NCBI GenBank assembly: GCA_050945135.1
Contig: JBMNSJ010000004.1
Coordinates: 1 to 59,631, forward strand
DNA from: WRIS01 sp050945135
GTDB lineage: Bacteria > Actinomycetota > Coriobacteriia > Coriobacteriales > Eggerthellaceae
Direction: 5' to 3'
DNA length: 59,631 nt
Shown: piece after piece, positions 25,254 to 33,455 of the stretch
How the letters are laid out: each line of letters begins with the position of its first letter
Position numbering within the stretch: the stretch's first letter is position 1
Notes under the pieces: generated by a model
The model's input: the letters and a program-made list of their open reading frames with translations, nothing else
What the model was told of the DNA's origin: nothing
Databases searched by the model: none
Position numbers and translations under genes: made by a program

Positions 25254-26939
25254 ATGTTAGAGCTCTCAAATCTTTCGCTTTCGCTCGACACAGATTTCTC
25301 TCTTCATTCCGAAGAGCTCAAAGACCTTGCTTCGCAAGCCCTGAATGTACCCAAGAGCGATCTTGTGCGCGTGGTGCTTTTGAAAAGAAGCGTTGATGCG
25401 CGAAAAAAGAAAAACGTCCACTTTATAGCAACTCTTGGGCTTGAGCTGCAATCCTCTGCAACTGAGCAGGAGCTTCTTTCAAGAGGCGTAGAGGCACCTT
25501 TGAATTTAAAGAAGCATAAAAACTATGTCCCGCTCCAAATTCCGCAGCACAATGCGGGCGATGCGCAAGAAACGCGCCCAGTTGTTGTGGGGATGGGTCC
25601 TGCCGGATTGTTTGCAGCATTGTATCTGGCAAAAGCAGGTAAGCGCCCCCTTGTTATCGAGCAAGGAAAAGCGGTTGAGCAGCGTCTTGCGGATGTTGAA
25701 GCATTTAATCAGGGCGCCAACCTAAATCTGAGCAGCAATATACAGTTTGGGGAGGGTGGCGCCGGAACGTTTTCTGATGGGAAGCTTACGACTAACACCA
25801 AAAACCCCTATACCGCACATGTACTGCGCTGGTTTGTTGAGGCAGGTGCCCCGGAAGAAATCATGTGGCAGGCAAAACCTCACATTGGAACAGATCGGTT
25901 GGTCGAGGTAGTTCGCGCAATCCGACAGGAGATTATTGCTCTTGGCGGAGAGGTGCGCTTTGAGACGCAGCTGGTGGGCATGAGATTTGATGAGGGAAAG
26001 CTTTGTAACATCGAGCTCGAAAGCACCCAGGCGGTCAGTGCTGGCGCATCACCAAAAAGAGAAAAGCTTGCAGCGAATGAGCTTATTCTGGCAGCGGGTC
26101 ATTCAGCTCGCGATACCTTTTCTTTGCTGCATGAAAAGGGGCTCCCTCTCGAGCAGAAGCCTTTCTCGGTTGGCGTGCGAATAGAGCATACACAAGAGGA
26201 AATCAATCGCGCGCAATATGGCGAGGCGGCTGATCATCCTGCTCTTGATGCGGCAGATTACAAGCTTGCGGTGCATCTCGATTCGGGACGAAGCGTGTAT
26301 ACTTTCTGCATGTGTCCAGGTGGCGAGGTTGTATGTGCGGCAAGCGAAGCTGAGACGGTTGTTGTCAACGGAATGAGTCGTTTTGCTCGCGATGCTCAGA
26401 ATGCGAATGCTGCGGTGCTGGTGAGTGTCGACCCCAAAGATTTTGCGAGCGAACATCCGCTTGCAGGTGTCGATTTTCAGCGAGAGATTGAATCCTCAGC
26501 ATTTCATGAGGCAATTGCTGCAGGGGGCGCTGCATATCAAGCGCCAGCGCAAAGAGTGGGGAGCTTTCTTTCGGGCTCGAGTGCGCGAAAGGGAAACGAC
26601 AAGGGTCCTAGACCAAGCTATGCGCGAGGTGTTGCTTATTGTGATTTGCACGCGTGTTTGCCGGCATTTGTGACAGAAGCGCTAAAAGAGGCTTTCCCTT
26701 TGTTTGATCGGAAACTGAAAGGATTTGCTAATCCGAACGCGGTTTTGACCGGGGTCGAAACACGAAGCTCTTCTCCTGTGCGAATATGCCGAAAGGATAA
26801 TTTTCAGTCCGAGCTTGTTTCGGGTGTTGAAAGCGGATTTTACCCCTGTGGAGAAGGGGCGGGATATGCGGGCGGTATCATGAGTGCTGCAGTCGATGGA
26901 CTTCGTGTTGCCGAATACATTACCGCCAGCCACTCGTAG
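25254..26939 (+). CDS. FAD-dependent dehydrogenase-like protein (COG2509 type)
   Basis: A 561-residue flavoprotein. An N-terminal RNA-binding-like domain (about 1-85, with LVRVVLLKRSVDARKKK) precedes a Rossmann FAD site VVVGMGPAGLFAALYLAKAG near 104-123 and the hallmark IQFGEGGAGTFSDGKLTT near 162-179. The C-terminus has YPCGEGAGYAGGIMSAAVDG. This architecture matches the uncharacterised FAD-dependent dehydrogenase group COG2509. It starts 10 nt after the previous flavoprotein, so the two form an operon. Confidence 0.88.
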   Translation: MLELSNLSLSLDTDFSLHSEELKDLASQALNVPKSDLVRVVLLKRSVDARKKKNVHFIATLGLELQSSATEQELLSRGVEAPLNLKKHKNYVPLQIPQHNAGDAQETRPVVVGMGPAGLFAALYLAKAGKRPLVIEQGKAVEQRLADVEAFNQGANLNLSSNIQFGEGGAGTFSDGKLTTNTKNPYTAHVLRWFVEAGAPEEIMWQAKPHIGTDRLVEVVRAIRQEIIALGGEVRFETQLVGMRFDEGKLCNIELESTQAVSAGASPKREKLAANELILAAGHSARDTFSLLHEKGLPLEQKPFSVGVRIEHTQEEINRAQYGEAADHPALDAADYKLAVHLDSGRSVYTFCMCPGGEVVCAASEAETVVVNGMSRFARDAQNANAAVLVSVDPKDFASEHPLAGVDFQREIESSAFHEAIAAGGAAYQAPAQRVGSFLSGSSARKGNDKGPRPSYARGVAYCDLHACLPAFVTEALKEAFPLFDRKLKGFANPNAVLTGVETRSSSPVRICRKDNFQSELVSGVESGFYPCGEGAGYAGGIMSAAVDGLRVAEYITASHS

Positions 26940-27022
26940 ATAAGCACGCCAGCTAGGCTGCGAACACATGCTTCTCATCCCGGCAAAACGGCAAGCAGTG
27001 AACCCCACCCGAGCAGGGCATT

Positions 27023-27154
27023 AAGCAGGGTTTGCACCCAGTCGGCAACGAGTCAGGATTTGCGCTCAATCAGAGACAAGTCAGGGTTCAGCTCAACCGG
27101 CAGCAAGTCAGGATTTGCGCTCAGCCGTCAACAAGTCAGGGTATTTTACCCTGG
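27023..27154. repeat. 28-bp degenerate tandem repeat ending in a perfect hairpin
   Basis: AGTCAGG-containing units recur at 27024 (AGCAGG variant), 27051, 27079, 27106 and 27134, 27-28 bp apart. Units alternate between a GGATTTGCGCTCA form and a GGTTCAGCTCA form. The last unit runs into CAGGGTATTTTACCCTG at 27138-27154, a 7-bp stem. There are no unique spacers, so this is not a CRISPR array. Confidence 0.6.
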
Positions 27155-27284
27155 ACACACTCAGCAACTGTGCCCCTCGCACCGGCAGAACGGCAAAGCG
27201 CGACTTCCGCAGGTTCTCACTTCCCAAAACGCTAACCTCAGAATCTAGATTCGCCATTTGAGCAAAATTGTGGAACGAAAACGG

Positions 27285-27396
27285 TTTCGCTTGCAGATTT
27301 TGGCTGTAGGGGAGGCCTTCGAGCTGTTCTCGCGAAGATGCCAAACGAAAAATGCCTGGTCGCACTATCTATCCACTCGAAATATTGCAAGCGAAA
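27285..27396. repeat. Palindromic-ended element F (about 112 bp)
   Basis: TTTCGCTTGCA at 27285-27295 is the exact reverse complement of 27386-27396. Small CGAAA/TTTCG hairpins abut each arm. Open frames crossing it are low-quality. Confidence 0.4.
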
Positions 27397-27531
27397 GCAC
27401 TTTCGTGCCGGGAAACGCCTCCAAACTCAAATGTAGGTTTCAGCGAAACGTAGGGTGGGGGGAGTGTAGTGGTGCACGCGCGACCGTGGCGAAACGGAGG
27501 CGGCGGGGACCAGGTGGTAGTGTGCACAATC

Positions 27532-27641
27532 GCGCAGGAAGGCAGCTTCGGCAGGGGAATGATGTTGCCGCGCGCATGTGGGGCGACGGATGACCAGGCG
27601 GTAGCGTGCGTATGGTTGCGCAGGAAGGCAGCTTCGGCAGG
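27532..27641. repeat. 86-bp direct repeat in G-rich DNA
   Basis: A 24-bp sequence at 27532-27555 recurs exactly at 27618-27641, and the preceding GACCAGGYGGTAG is also shared. G-rich sequence extends over about 27460-27740. Frames on both strands (for example minus 27369-27893) are Pro/His/Ala- or Arg/Gly-rich with no ribosome-binding site and were not called. Confidence 0.5.
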
Positions 27642-27783
27642 TGAATCTGGTGGTAGCACGTACATAGCCCCACCGAAAAGCGCATTCGATGGGGGGCGGA
27701 GGTGGCGCGGGCAATGTGCGCGCGGCAACGCGGCAGCGTCTGTGTCTGGGCGAACTGAAATGAAGAGAACGGTCTGTCTCAAA

Positions 27784-27919
27784 GTACAAAAGTGCGATAG
27801 CTTACGGATTTCTTGGCATCCTGGGCGCTCCTGGAGAAGAATCTCGCTTTCAGACTGCATATTACCTGGTAGTTCTTGCAGTGAGGCGCTCACTGCAGTA
27901 AGCTATCGCAATTTCGTAC
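27784..27919. repeat. Palindromic-ended element C (136 bp)
   Basis: A 22-bp arm at 27784-27805 matches the reverse complement of 27898-27919 with three mismatches; GCGATAGCTTAC is the exact shared core. GCAGTGA/TCACTGC forms an inner hairpin near 27879-27897. No ORF. Confidence 0.6.
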
Positions 27920-27969
27920 TATCATCTTGCCCGAAACCTCGTTTTCGCTTCAATCTCCGCGTGAGGCCT

Positions 27970-28030
27970 GGAGGTGCTGGCAACATCGGTGTCGACGACA
28001 ACATCGGTGGCGACAACAGCATCGATGCCG
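27970..28030. repeat. Short tandem repeat around ACAACATCGGTG
   Basis: CAACATCGGTG recurs at about 18-bp spacing with further degenerate copies (CAGCATCGATG, AGCGTCGGC). Nothing coding was recognised here. Confidence 0.35.
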
Positions 28031-28151
28031 CCAGGAGCGTCGGCATCAGCAATGTCGGTAGCGCCAGGGTAGCGTTGGTGATGTCGAAAGCGTCGAAAGC
28101 GCCGGCGACGACGATTTCGGCAAAACCACCTCATCAGGTCGGATAGCTTAA

Positions 28152-28517
28152 TTAGTCGGCAAGCTCGCGTTCCCAGTCTATGTTGTCGGGACGCCCCGGG
28201 TACTCAAGAGAAGGAACCCACAAGTGTGCATCAAGGTCGACATGGTTTTCGTCCAAGAAACCAATCCCTTCTGCCTCAAGCAATTTTTTCTGCTCGCCAG
28301 CGCCACCAAAGATGTAGCCCTCACACAGTCCTCCATCGCGAAAAAGCACACGATGACACGGATAGATGCTCGAATCAACATTTCTTCGCAGTGCGTATCC
28401 CACATAACGCGCCGATCGCGGTGAGCCAATGAGTCCAGCAATTTGCCCATAGGTCGACACCTTTCCGCGAGGAATCTGCCGCACGATTTCGAATACTTTG
28501 TCGGTGAATTCGGCCAC
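28152..28517 (-). CDS. MGMT-family methyltransferase-like protein
   Basis: A 121-residue protein equivalent to the C-terminal DNA-binding and catalytic domain of O6-alkylguanine-DNA alkyltransferase. The helix-turn-helix (IPRGKVSTYGQIAGLIG, SARYVGYAL) is followed by YPCHRVLF with the alkyl-acceptor cysteine retained, which distinguishes it from Atl proteins that have Trp there. The N-terminal domain of Ada/Ogt is absent. GTG at 28517 lies 4 nt after AAAGGAG and was preferred to the upstream start at 28535. It is divergent from the lipoprotein gene. Confidence 0.88.
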   Translation of the reverse strand: MAEFTDKVFEIVRQIPRGKVSTYGQIAGLIGSPRSARYVGYALRRNVDSSIYPCHRVLFRDGGLCEGYIFGGAGEQKKLLEAEGIGFLDENHVDLDAHLWVPSLEYPGRPDNIDWERELAD

Positions 28518-28621
28518 GGCTCTCCTTTGCTTCATCTTGCCGCTTCGCGCTCAGCATATCATAGGATAGAGGGTATAATCGGGGCTGTTGTATAAACCAG
28601 AGTCAAAGAATAGGAGGTGTG

Positions 28622-29089
28622 ATGAACCACATCGGACAAGGTCAGCATCTAAAAAGGCTTGCAGCATTAGCAACGGCTGCTCTGCTGGCGCTGTTTTTGA
28701 GCTTCACTCTTGGGGCTTGCAGCTCACAGGATAGTAAAGCGGCAGACAACTCTAGCACAGCAAATTCCGCAGCAGAAACCTTTAAGACACAGTTAGTTTT
28801 TGACACAACAGCCATTGAAGGTGGAAAACTTCTTGAAGAAGAGCTCGACATCAAGCAAGGCACAACACCGCTCGATATGCTTGAGCAAGCCGGACTGACC
28901 TACGAAGCCGAACAAAGCTCATACGGCAGCTTGGTGAAAAGCATCGATGGAGTAGCGCAAGGCGATCATGGAAGCATGAGTGGCTGGCTCTACTTTGTCA
29001 ACGATGACTGGGTTGACGAATCTGCTGATAAGTATGAGGTAAAAGAAGGCGATTCCATCAAGTGGGTATTCACCACAGGAGAGGAATAG
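28622..29089 (+). CDS. DUF4430-domain lipoprotein, probable cobalamin-uptake partner
   Basis: A 155-residue secreted lipoprotein. The signal peptide contains the hydrophobic LAALATAALLALFLSFTL and the lipobox LGAC, so it should be anchored outside the membrane. A Ser/Ala-rich linker leads to a DUF4430-type domain (LDMLEQAGLTYE, SGWLYFVNDDW, KWVFTTGEE), a fold related to the C-terminal domain of vitamin-B12-binding transcobalamin. ATG at 28622 is 4 nt after AGGAGG; TATAAT at 28574-28579 is a likely -10. It lies directly upstream of a cobalamin riboswitch and an ECF transporter, so a role in capturing corrinoids is inferred. Confidence 0.85.
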   Translation: MNHIGQGQHLKRLAALATAALLALFLSFTLGACSSQDSKAADNSSTANSAAETFKTQLVFDTTAIEGGKLLEEELDIKQGTTPLDMLEQAGLTYEAEQSSYGSLVKSIDGVAQGDHGSMSGWLYFVNDDWVDESADKYEVKEGDSIKWVFTTGEE

Positions 29090-29110
29090 CTCTAGCAAAT
29101 ACTCAATAGA

Positions 29111-29202
29111 CGTCTTGGAGCGAGGGAAGTCGGGCGAAAATCCCGCACGGTACCGCCACTGTGATAGGCTTTCAGCCTTCAGTCAGATTACTCACCAAGA
29201 CA
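29111..29202 (+). ncRNA. Cobalamin (AdoCbl) riboswitch
   Basis: The P1 stem GTCTTGG (29112-29118) pairs exactly with CCAAGAC (29195-29201). Inside are the conserved GCGAGGGAAG, GCACGGTACCGCCACTGTGA and a B12-box variant AGTCAGATTACTC. It lies between the lipoprotein gene and ecfT and should switch off the ECF operon when cobalamin is plentiful. Confidence 0.92.
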
Positions 29203-29239
29203 CGTGTACATGCAAGCAGCGAGTTACTGCGAACATGAC

Positions 29240-29308
29240 CTGGGAAATCCCAGTTTTAACACGTAGCGAATACGGGCTGCGTATCCAACCAGGGATACGC
29301 AGTTTTTT
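29240..29308 (+). terminator. Riboswitch expression platform: two terminator hairpins
   Basis: CTGGG/CCCAG (29240-29253) is followed by TTTT, and CTGCGTATCC (29277-29286) pairs with GGATACGCAG (29293-29302) followed by six T residues. The second is a strong intrinsic terminator about 105 nt before ecfT. Confidence 0.8.
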
Positions 29309-29413
29309 ATTGGGTCGAAGTGCTGCCGCGTTTGTCGGGGTAGCCCATAACGCGACAAGTTTTCATCGCAGCCGATGGAGGCAAAAGGAAAACAATAAGT
29401 ACGAAGGAGTTTT

Positions 29414-30337
29414 ATGAAAGCAGCACCTAGTCTGGAACAAAGAAGGGGAAGAGGCAGCCGACGCGTGTCCAATAACGCACGCAAGCATTTTTTTGACTCG
29501 ATGCATCCGGCAGTCCTGCTTGCCTACTTTCTGGTGATTCTTGCTTTTAGCATGCTGGCTTTTCATCCGGTGTTTATCTCGCTTTCGTGCATAGGGGCAA
29601 TCTTGCTCAGCGTCTTTCTGCGCGGGTGGATAAGCACCGGTAAAACTCTTGTATGGCAACTTCCTTTGGTGGTGCTCATCGCTATCATTAATCCAGTTTT
29701 TTCGTCAATGGGAACAACTGAGCTTTTTAGTATTGGAGACAAAGTTGTTCATAGCGAAGAGCTTATTTTCGGTGGCTGCATGGGCTTGATGTTGATTACG
29801 GTAATGCTTTGGTTTGCAAATCTGTCAGAAGTGCTCGGTGCCGACAAGCTGAGAAGTCTATGTGGGAACAAGGCTCCCACCTTGGGATTTATGCTTTCCG
29901 CTGTTATGAGACAGATTCCGCAGCTTCTCAAAAGAGGTCGCGCAATCGACTATAGTATGCGGGCGTGCACCTCGTCGTCTTCTCTGGCAAACGCCAAACC
30001 TTTAAGCTCGCGCGTGCGTTTAGGCTCTGTGTTGATGGCTTGGAGTATGGAAAACTCGCTCGAGATGGCTGATGCGATGAAGGCACGCGGCTGGAATTCG
30101 ACAGATTCGCGAAGCAGCTATCAACGTAGATCTTTTCGACGTCGAGACGTGCTTGGCTTGGTTGCTCTCTTCGGTCTGACAATAGCTTGCCTTGGACTAA
30201 GCCTTTCAGAGCTCACGAGCTTTCACTTTTATCCAATTATGACGCAGCTGCAATTTCAGCTAGCGTATCTCGTCTATGCCCTGCTTGTTTTGCTTCCTGT
30301 TGTGTCGGCCTTGGTAGAGTATGTGCGATGGAGGTGA
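29414..30337 (+). CDS. ECF transporter T component (cobalamin system)
   Basis: A 307-residue EcfT/CbiQ-type membrane protein. Features are the early segment SMHPAVLLAYFLVILAFSML, SAVMRQIPQLLKRGRAIDYSMRA (first coupling helix) and MADAMKARGWNS with the Ala-Arg-Gly motif (second). Strong ribosome-binding site GAAGGAG before ATG 29414. It is first in an operon under the cobalamin riboswitch, followed 6 nt later by a double ATPase and then the S component. Confidence 0.92.
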   Translation: MKAAPSLEQRRGRGSRRVSNNARKHFFDSMHPAVLLAYFLVILAFSMLAFHPVFISLSCIGAILLSVFLRGWISTGKTLVWQLPLVVLIAIINPVFSSMGTTELFSIGDKVVHSEELIFGGCMGLMLITVMLWFANLSEVLGADKLRSLCGNKAPTLGFMLSAVMRQIPQLLKRGRAIDYSMRACTSSSSLANAKPLSSRVRLGSVLMAWSMENSLEMADAMKARGWNSTDSRSSYQRRSFRRRDVLGLVALFGLTIACLGLSLSELTSFHFYPIMTQLQFQLAYLVYALLVLLPVVSALVEYVRWR

Positions 30338-30343
30338 TTTCGT

Positions 30344-31903
30344 ATGAACAATGAGCTCACACAAAGCGAGACCAATTCTCCAACCAATAGCGCTTCACCA
30401 GCCATAAAAATCGACAATCTGAGCTTTGCATACTCTGAAGAATCGCCCCTGTTCTCTAATCTTTCACTTACCGTAAAGCGCCAAGACTTCACGCTTTTGG
30501 TAGGCGAGACCGGCAGCGGAAAAAGCAGCTTATTGCGGCTTTTAAAAAACGAACTTGCTCCGCGAGGCACTCAATCAGGAAGCATTGAAGTTTTTGGACG
30601 TGCAAACACCGAGCTGAGTACGTATGATTCAGCAACCCAGATTGGCTACCTCTCTCAAAATGTTGAATCGCAAATTATCTGCGAAAACGTGTGGCACGAG
30701 CTTGCCTTTGGCTGCGAAAACCTAAATCTTTCTCCCGAGCTTATTCGCCGTCGTGTAGCTGAAATCGTCGCATTTTTCGGCATCGAAGCCTGGCTTCACG
30801 CGAAAACTGACGAACTTTCGGGCGGTCAAAAGCAGACGCTCGTGTTGGCAAGCATTCTTATAATGCAGCCCCAAATTTTGCTACTTGATGAGCCGACATC
30901 GCAGCTTGATCCAATTGCTGAAAAGAATTTTGCGCATCTATTGTTCCGCATCAACCGAGAACTGGGTACAAGCATTCTTCTTGCAACGCACGAGCCCGAG
31001 GTACTTGCCTCATATGCGACAAAAACCATCAAACTCGCTGATGGGCGTATCCAGGCATCTGACTCTATGCGCATGCAGCAAAAGCAACGATTTGAGCAGC
31101 CTTCGGTAGAGCTTGAGTCTGCAGTTCCGCACATGTTAGATAGTGCTGGCAGCTCTCCATCAGGTCTTGGTTGCGCAAAAACAATAGCCCATCAGGATAA
31201 ACAGGCTATTCTGCTACGTTCAGTTACTTTCAAGTACGACAGAGAAGAAGCTGCCGTCTTGCAAGATCTTGACTTGCAAATTACACAAGGAAACATCCAC
31301 GCGCTGGTAGGCGGAAACGGGTCGGGCAAAACTACTCTGCTGATGACAATGGCAGGAATTCTTAAACCCCAAAAGGGAAAAATCAAGAACACGCTTGCAG
31401 CCAGCCAAGCCTATTTGCCGCAAGACCCAAAAGTACTTTTTGTTTGCGATACAACCTTTGATGAGCTGATGGAATTGCAGAAAAGAAGCTCCGTGGAAGA
31501 TGAAGCCGTCTGGTGCATGCTCGAGAAACTCAAGCTTAAAAATGAGGCGCAACGTCATCCTTATGATTTGAGTGGAGGCGAGCAGCAAAAGCTAGCCTTA
31601 GGGAAATTGATGTTTACCGAGCCGGCGCTGCTTTTGCTTGATGAGCCTACAAAAGGACTTGATGCGCGTACCAAATGCGAGCTTGCTAATACCTTGTTGG
31701 CACTGCGGGTAAAAGGCGTGACCATTGTTATGGCAAGCCATGATTTGAGTTTTGTCTCGCAAGTTGCCGATACCACATCAATGCTGTTTGATGCCCAGGT
31801 AGTCTGCACAGAACCGACTGCAGAGTTTTTTGCGAATAACATGTTTTATCGTCCACGACCGGATGAGTTTATTCGCAGATGGCAAAAGGGGGAGCCTTGC
31901 TAG
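30344..31903 (+). CDS. ECF transporter double ATPase (EcfA-EcfA' fusion)
   Basis: A 519-residue protein with two ABC ATPase halves in one chain. Half 1: Walker A VGETGSGKSS, signature LSGGQKQTLVLAS, Walker B ILLLDEPTSQLDP. Half 2: Walker A GGNGSGKTT, signature LSGGEQQKLALGK, Walker B LLLLDEPTKGLD. A linker of about 50 residues joins them. Such fusions are common in dedicated (group I-like) ECF systems. The 3' end overlaps the start of the S-component gene by 25 nt. Confidence 0.94.
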   Translation: MNNELTQSETNSPTNSASPAIKIDNLSFAYSEESPLFSNLSLTVKRQDFTLLVGETGSGKSSLLRLLKNELAPRGTQSGSIEVFGRANTELSTYDSATQIGYLSQNVESQIICENVWHELAFGCENLNLSPELIRRRVAEIVAFFGIEAWLHAKTDELSGGQKQTLVLASILIMQPQILLLDEPTSQLDPIAEKNFAHLLFRINRELGTSILLATHEPEVLASYATKTIKLADGRIQASDSMRMQQKQRFEQPSVELESAVPHMLDSAGSSPSGLGCAKTIAHQDKQAILLRSVTFKYDREEAAVLQDLDLQITQGNIHALVGGNGSGKTTLLMTMAGILKPQKGKIKNTLAASQAYLPQDPKVLFVCDTTFDELMELQKRSSVEDEAVWCMLEKLKLKNEAQRHPYDLSGGEQQKLALGKLMFTEPALLLLDEPTKGLDARTKCELANTLLALRVKGVTIVMASHDLSFVSQVADTTSMLFDAQVVCTEPTAEFFANNMFYRPRPDEFIRRWQKGEPC

Positions 31904-32583
31904 CGCGCGTTGTGACAAAGCTGGAAATTCCGGCGCTTATTGCCGTGCCTCTCATACTTTTGTTGTGCGCCGCTTTTGGCGTTAAGAGTGCTGGGCTGCT
32001 CACCTTGCTGGTTGCCTGCGCGGCATTACTGGTGTTCTTTGCTGGCTTTGAGCTATCTCGTCCAAGCATGCGCCAGATTCTTCCCGCAGTTGTTTTAGGG
32101 GCACTTGCCGCAGCTGGTCGCATATTGTTCGCGGCGATTCCCGATTTCAAACCAGTTTCTGCCATGTGTATTCTTGCGGGGGTAGTGTTTGGCCGACGGA
32201 CAGGATTTCTGGTTGGGGCTCTTGCGGCGCTCGCCTCGAACTTCTTTTTTGGGCACGGACCTTGGACGCCGTGGCAGATGTATGCCTGGGGGATGATTGG
32301 CTACACCGCGGGACTGTTACAAGAAAAAGGAGCCTTCAAATATCAAGCGGTGCTGTATGTGTTCGGCTTTCTTTCGGGAATTTTGTACGGTCTTATACTC
32401 AACACCTGGCATATCGTAGGATTCGTACAGCCTCTCACCTGGGAGAGCGCCCTCATCGCATATGGAGCAAGCATGCCTTTTGACATTATGCATGGCGTTT
32501 CTACTGTTGTATTCCTTCTTGTGATATATGCCCCCTGGCGCAAAAAGCTCGAGCGGATTCGCGAAAAATACGAGCTCGTATAA
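31879..32583 (+). CDS. cbrT: ECF substrate-binding protein, CbrT-like (cobalamin)
   Basis: A 234-residue S component with about six membrane segments. AAGRILFAAIPDFKPVSAM, FFGHGPWTPWQMYAWGMIGY and GLILNTWHI resemble the CbrT-type S component characterised as a cobalamin transporter. With the cobalamin riboswitch and DUF4430 lipoprotein upstream, corrinoid import is the best reading. ATG at 31879 lies inside the ATPase gene; TTG at 31897, preceded by AAAAGGGGGAG, is an alternative start six codons later. Confidence 0.85.
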   Translation: MAKGGALLARVVTKLEIPALIAVPLILLLCAAFGVKSAGLLTLLVACAALLVFFAGFELSRPSMRQILPAVVLGALAAAGRILFAAIPDFKPVSAMCILAGVVFGRRTGFLVGALAALASNFFFGHGPWTPWQMYAWGMIGYTAGLLQEKGAFKYQAVLYVFGFLSGILYGLILNTWHIVGFVQPLTWESALIAYGASMPFDIMHGVSTVVFLLVIYAPWRKKLERIREKYELV

Positions 32584-32737
32584 AACGCTTTGCGTAAGTG
32601 CTGCGATTAGTGCAGCACCCAGGCTGCAAACCAGCTTGTAGCTAAGCCGCAATCAAGCCTGCAATCAAGCGCTACCTGCAACTCGTGCTACTCTCGTGCG
32701 ACCCTTCAAAAGAATCAAAGCCATTTGGGAAGTCTGC

Positions 32738-32743
32738 TATACT
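32738..32743 (+). promoter_or_regulatory. Candidate -10 box for queT
   Basis: TATACT lies about 90 nt before the queT start and would place the 5' end near 32750, just before the structured leader. The -35 is poor. Confidence 0.4.
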
Positions 32744-32762
32744 AACTCGCGTGTTTGCATCG

Positions 32763-32827
32763 TTGGGCCCTGCACTCACTTCTTATTAGTTGCCCAAAAC
32801 CCGCAGCAAAGCTGTGCGGAAAAGGAG
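32763..32827 (+). ncRNA. Pseudoknot-capable queT leader, candidate preQ1 riboswitch
   Basis: TTGGGC (32763-32768) pairs with GCCCAA (32792-32797). The loop contains CTTCTT (32779-32784), complementary to the ribosome-binding site AAGGAG (32822-32827). A second hairpin, CCGCA (32801-32805)/TGCGG (32815-32819), sits between. This stem-loop, hairpin, ribosome-binding-site pseudoknot order is that of the preQ1-II (COG4708) riboswitch, but the conserved joining sequence of that class is not present, so it may be a divergent or different class. Confidence 0.55.
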
Positions 32828-32834
32828 AATACGC

Positions 32835-33455
32835 GTGAACAAAAATAGAACGGCTTATCTTGCCCAAGCAGGCATGATAGCTGCGGTATACGCAGCTGCA
32901 ACCCTCGTCACTATCCTCTTATTGCAAGGACTCGCCTGGGGACCGATTCAGTTCCGAATTTCAGAAGCGATTGTTGTGCTGGCAGCCCTCACACCGGCAG
33001 CGGTTCCTGGACTAAGCATCGGCTGCGTGATTGCAAACCTCATTGCCTGCGTGATCAACGGAACAGGAGCGCTCGGCCTTTTAGATGTTGTGTTCGGCAG
33101 CCTTGCAACTCTCGTCGGTGCTCTTTGGTGTCGTAAGTTTCGCAACAATCTGAAGCTCGCGTTGCTTGGTCCTGTGATTGCAAACGCACTCATCGTCCCA
33201 GCTTACTTGCCGCTTCTCTTGCAGGGGCTTGGATTCTATACGATTCCCTTTACCGATATCGCTCTCGACGGAGCCTATGTGCCCATGTACCTGTTTGGCG
33301 TTCTTGCGACAGGGCTTGGAGAAGCACTCGTGATCTTTGTATTAGGGTATCCGCTGCTCAAAGCACTGAAAAAGCTGGGAGTCGTTCAAGACCTAACTCT
33401 TCCAAAGAAGACGAAAACAACAAGCGATCGATACCCCATCAAACAAGACGGCTAA
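32835..33455 (+). CDS. queT: QueT-family queuosine precursor transporter
   Basis: A 206-residue S-component-like membrane protein of the QueT/COG4708 family, predicted to import preQ1 or queuine. WGPIQFRISEAIVVLAALTP and PGLSIGCVIANLI are the family hallmarks; about six hydrophobic segments follow. GTG at 32835 lies 7 nt after AAGGAG; longer in-frame starts would run through the structured leader. It has no ATPase or T gene of its own and probably uses a shared ECF module. It supplies tgt, queA and queH, which lie elsewhere in the window. Confidence 0.92.
   Translation: MNKNRTAYLAQAGMIAAVYAAATLVTILLLQGLAWGPIQFRISEAIVVLAALTPAAVPGLSIGCVIANLIACVINGTGALGLLDVVFGSLATLVGALWCRKFRNNLKLALLGPVIANALIVPAYLPLLLQGLGFYTIPFTDIALDGAYVPMYLFGVLATGLGEALVIFVLGYPLLKALKKLGVVQDLTLPKKTKTTSDRYPIKQDG

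Noticed and set aside
27023..27140. CRISPR array
   Set aside because: Units are degenerate and contiguous with no unique spacers, and no cas gene is present.
27369..27893. 174-codon minus-strand ORF
   Set aside because: Composition follows the G-rich repeats, it crosses element C, and it has no ribosome-binding site or family resemblance.
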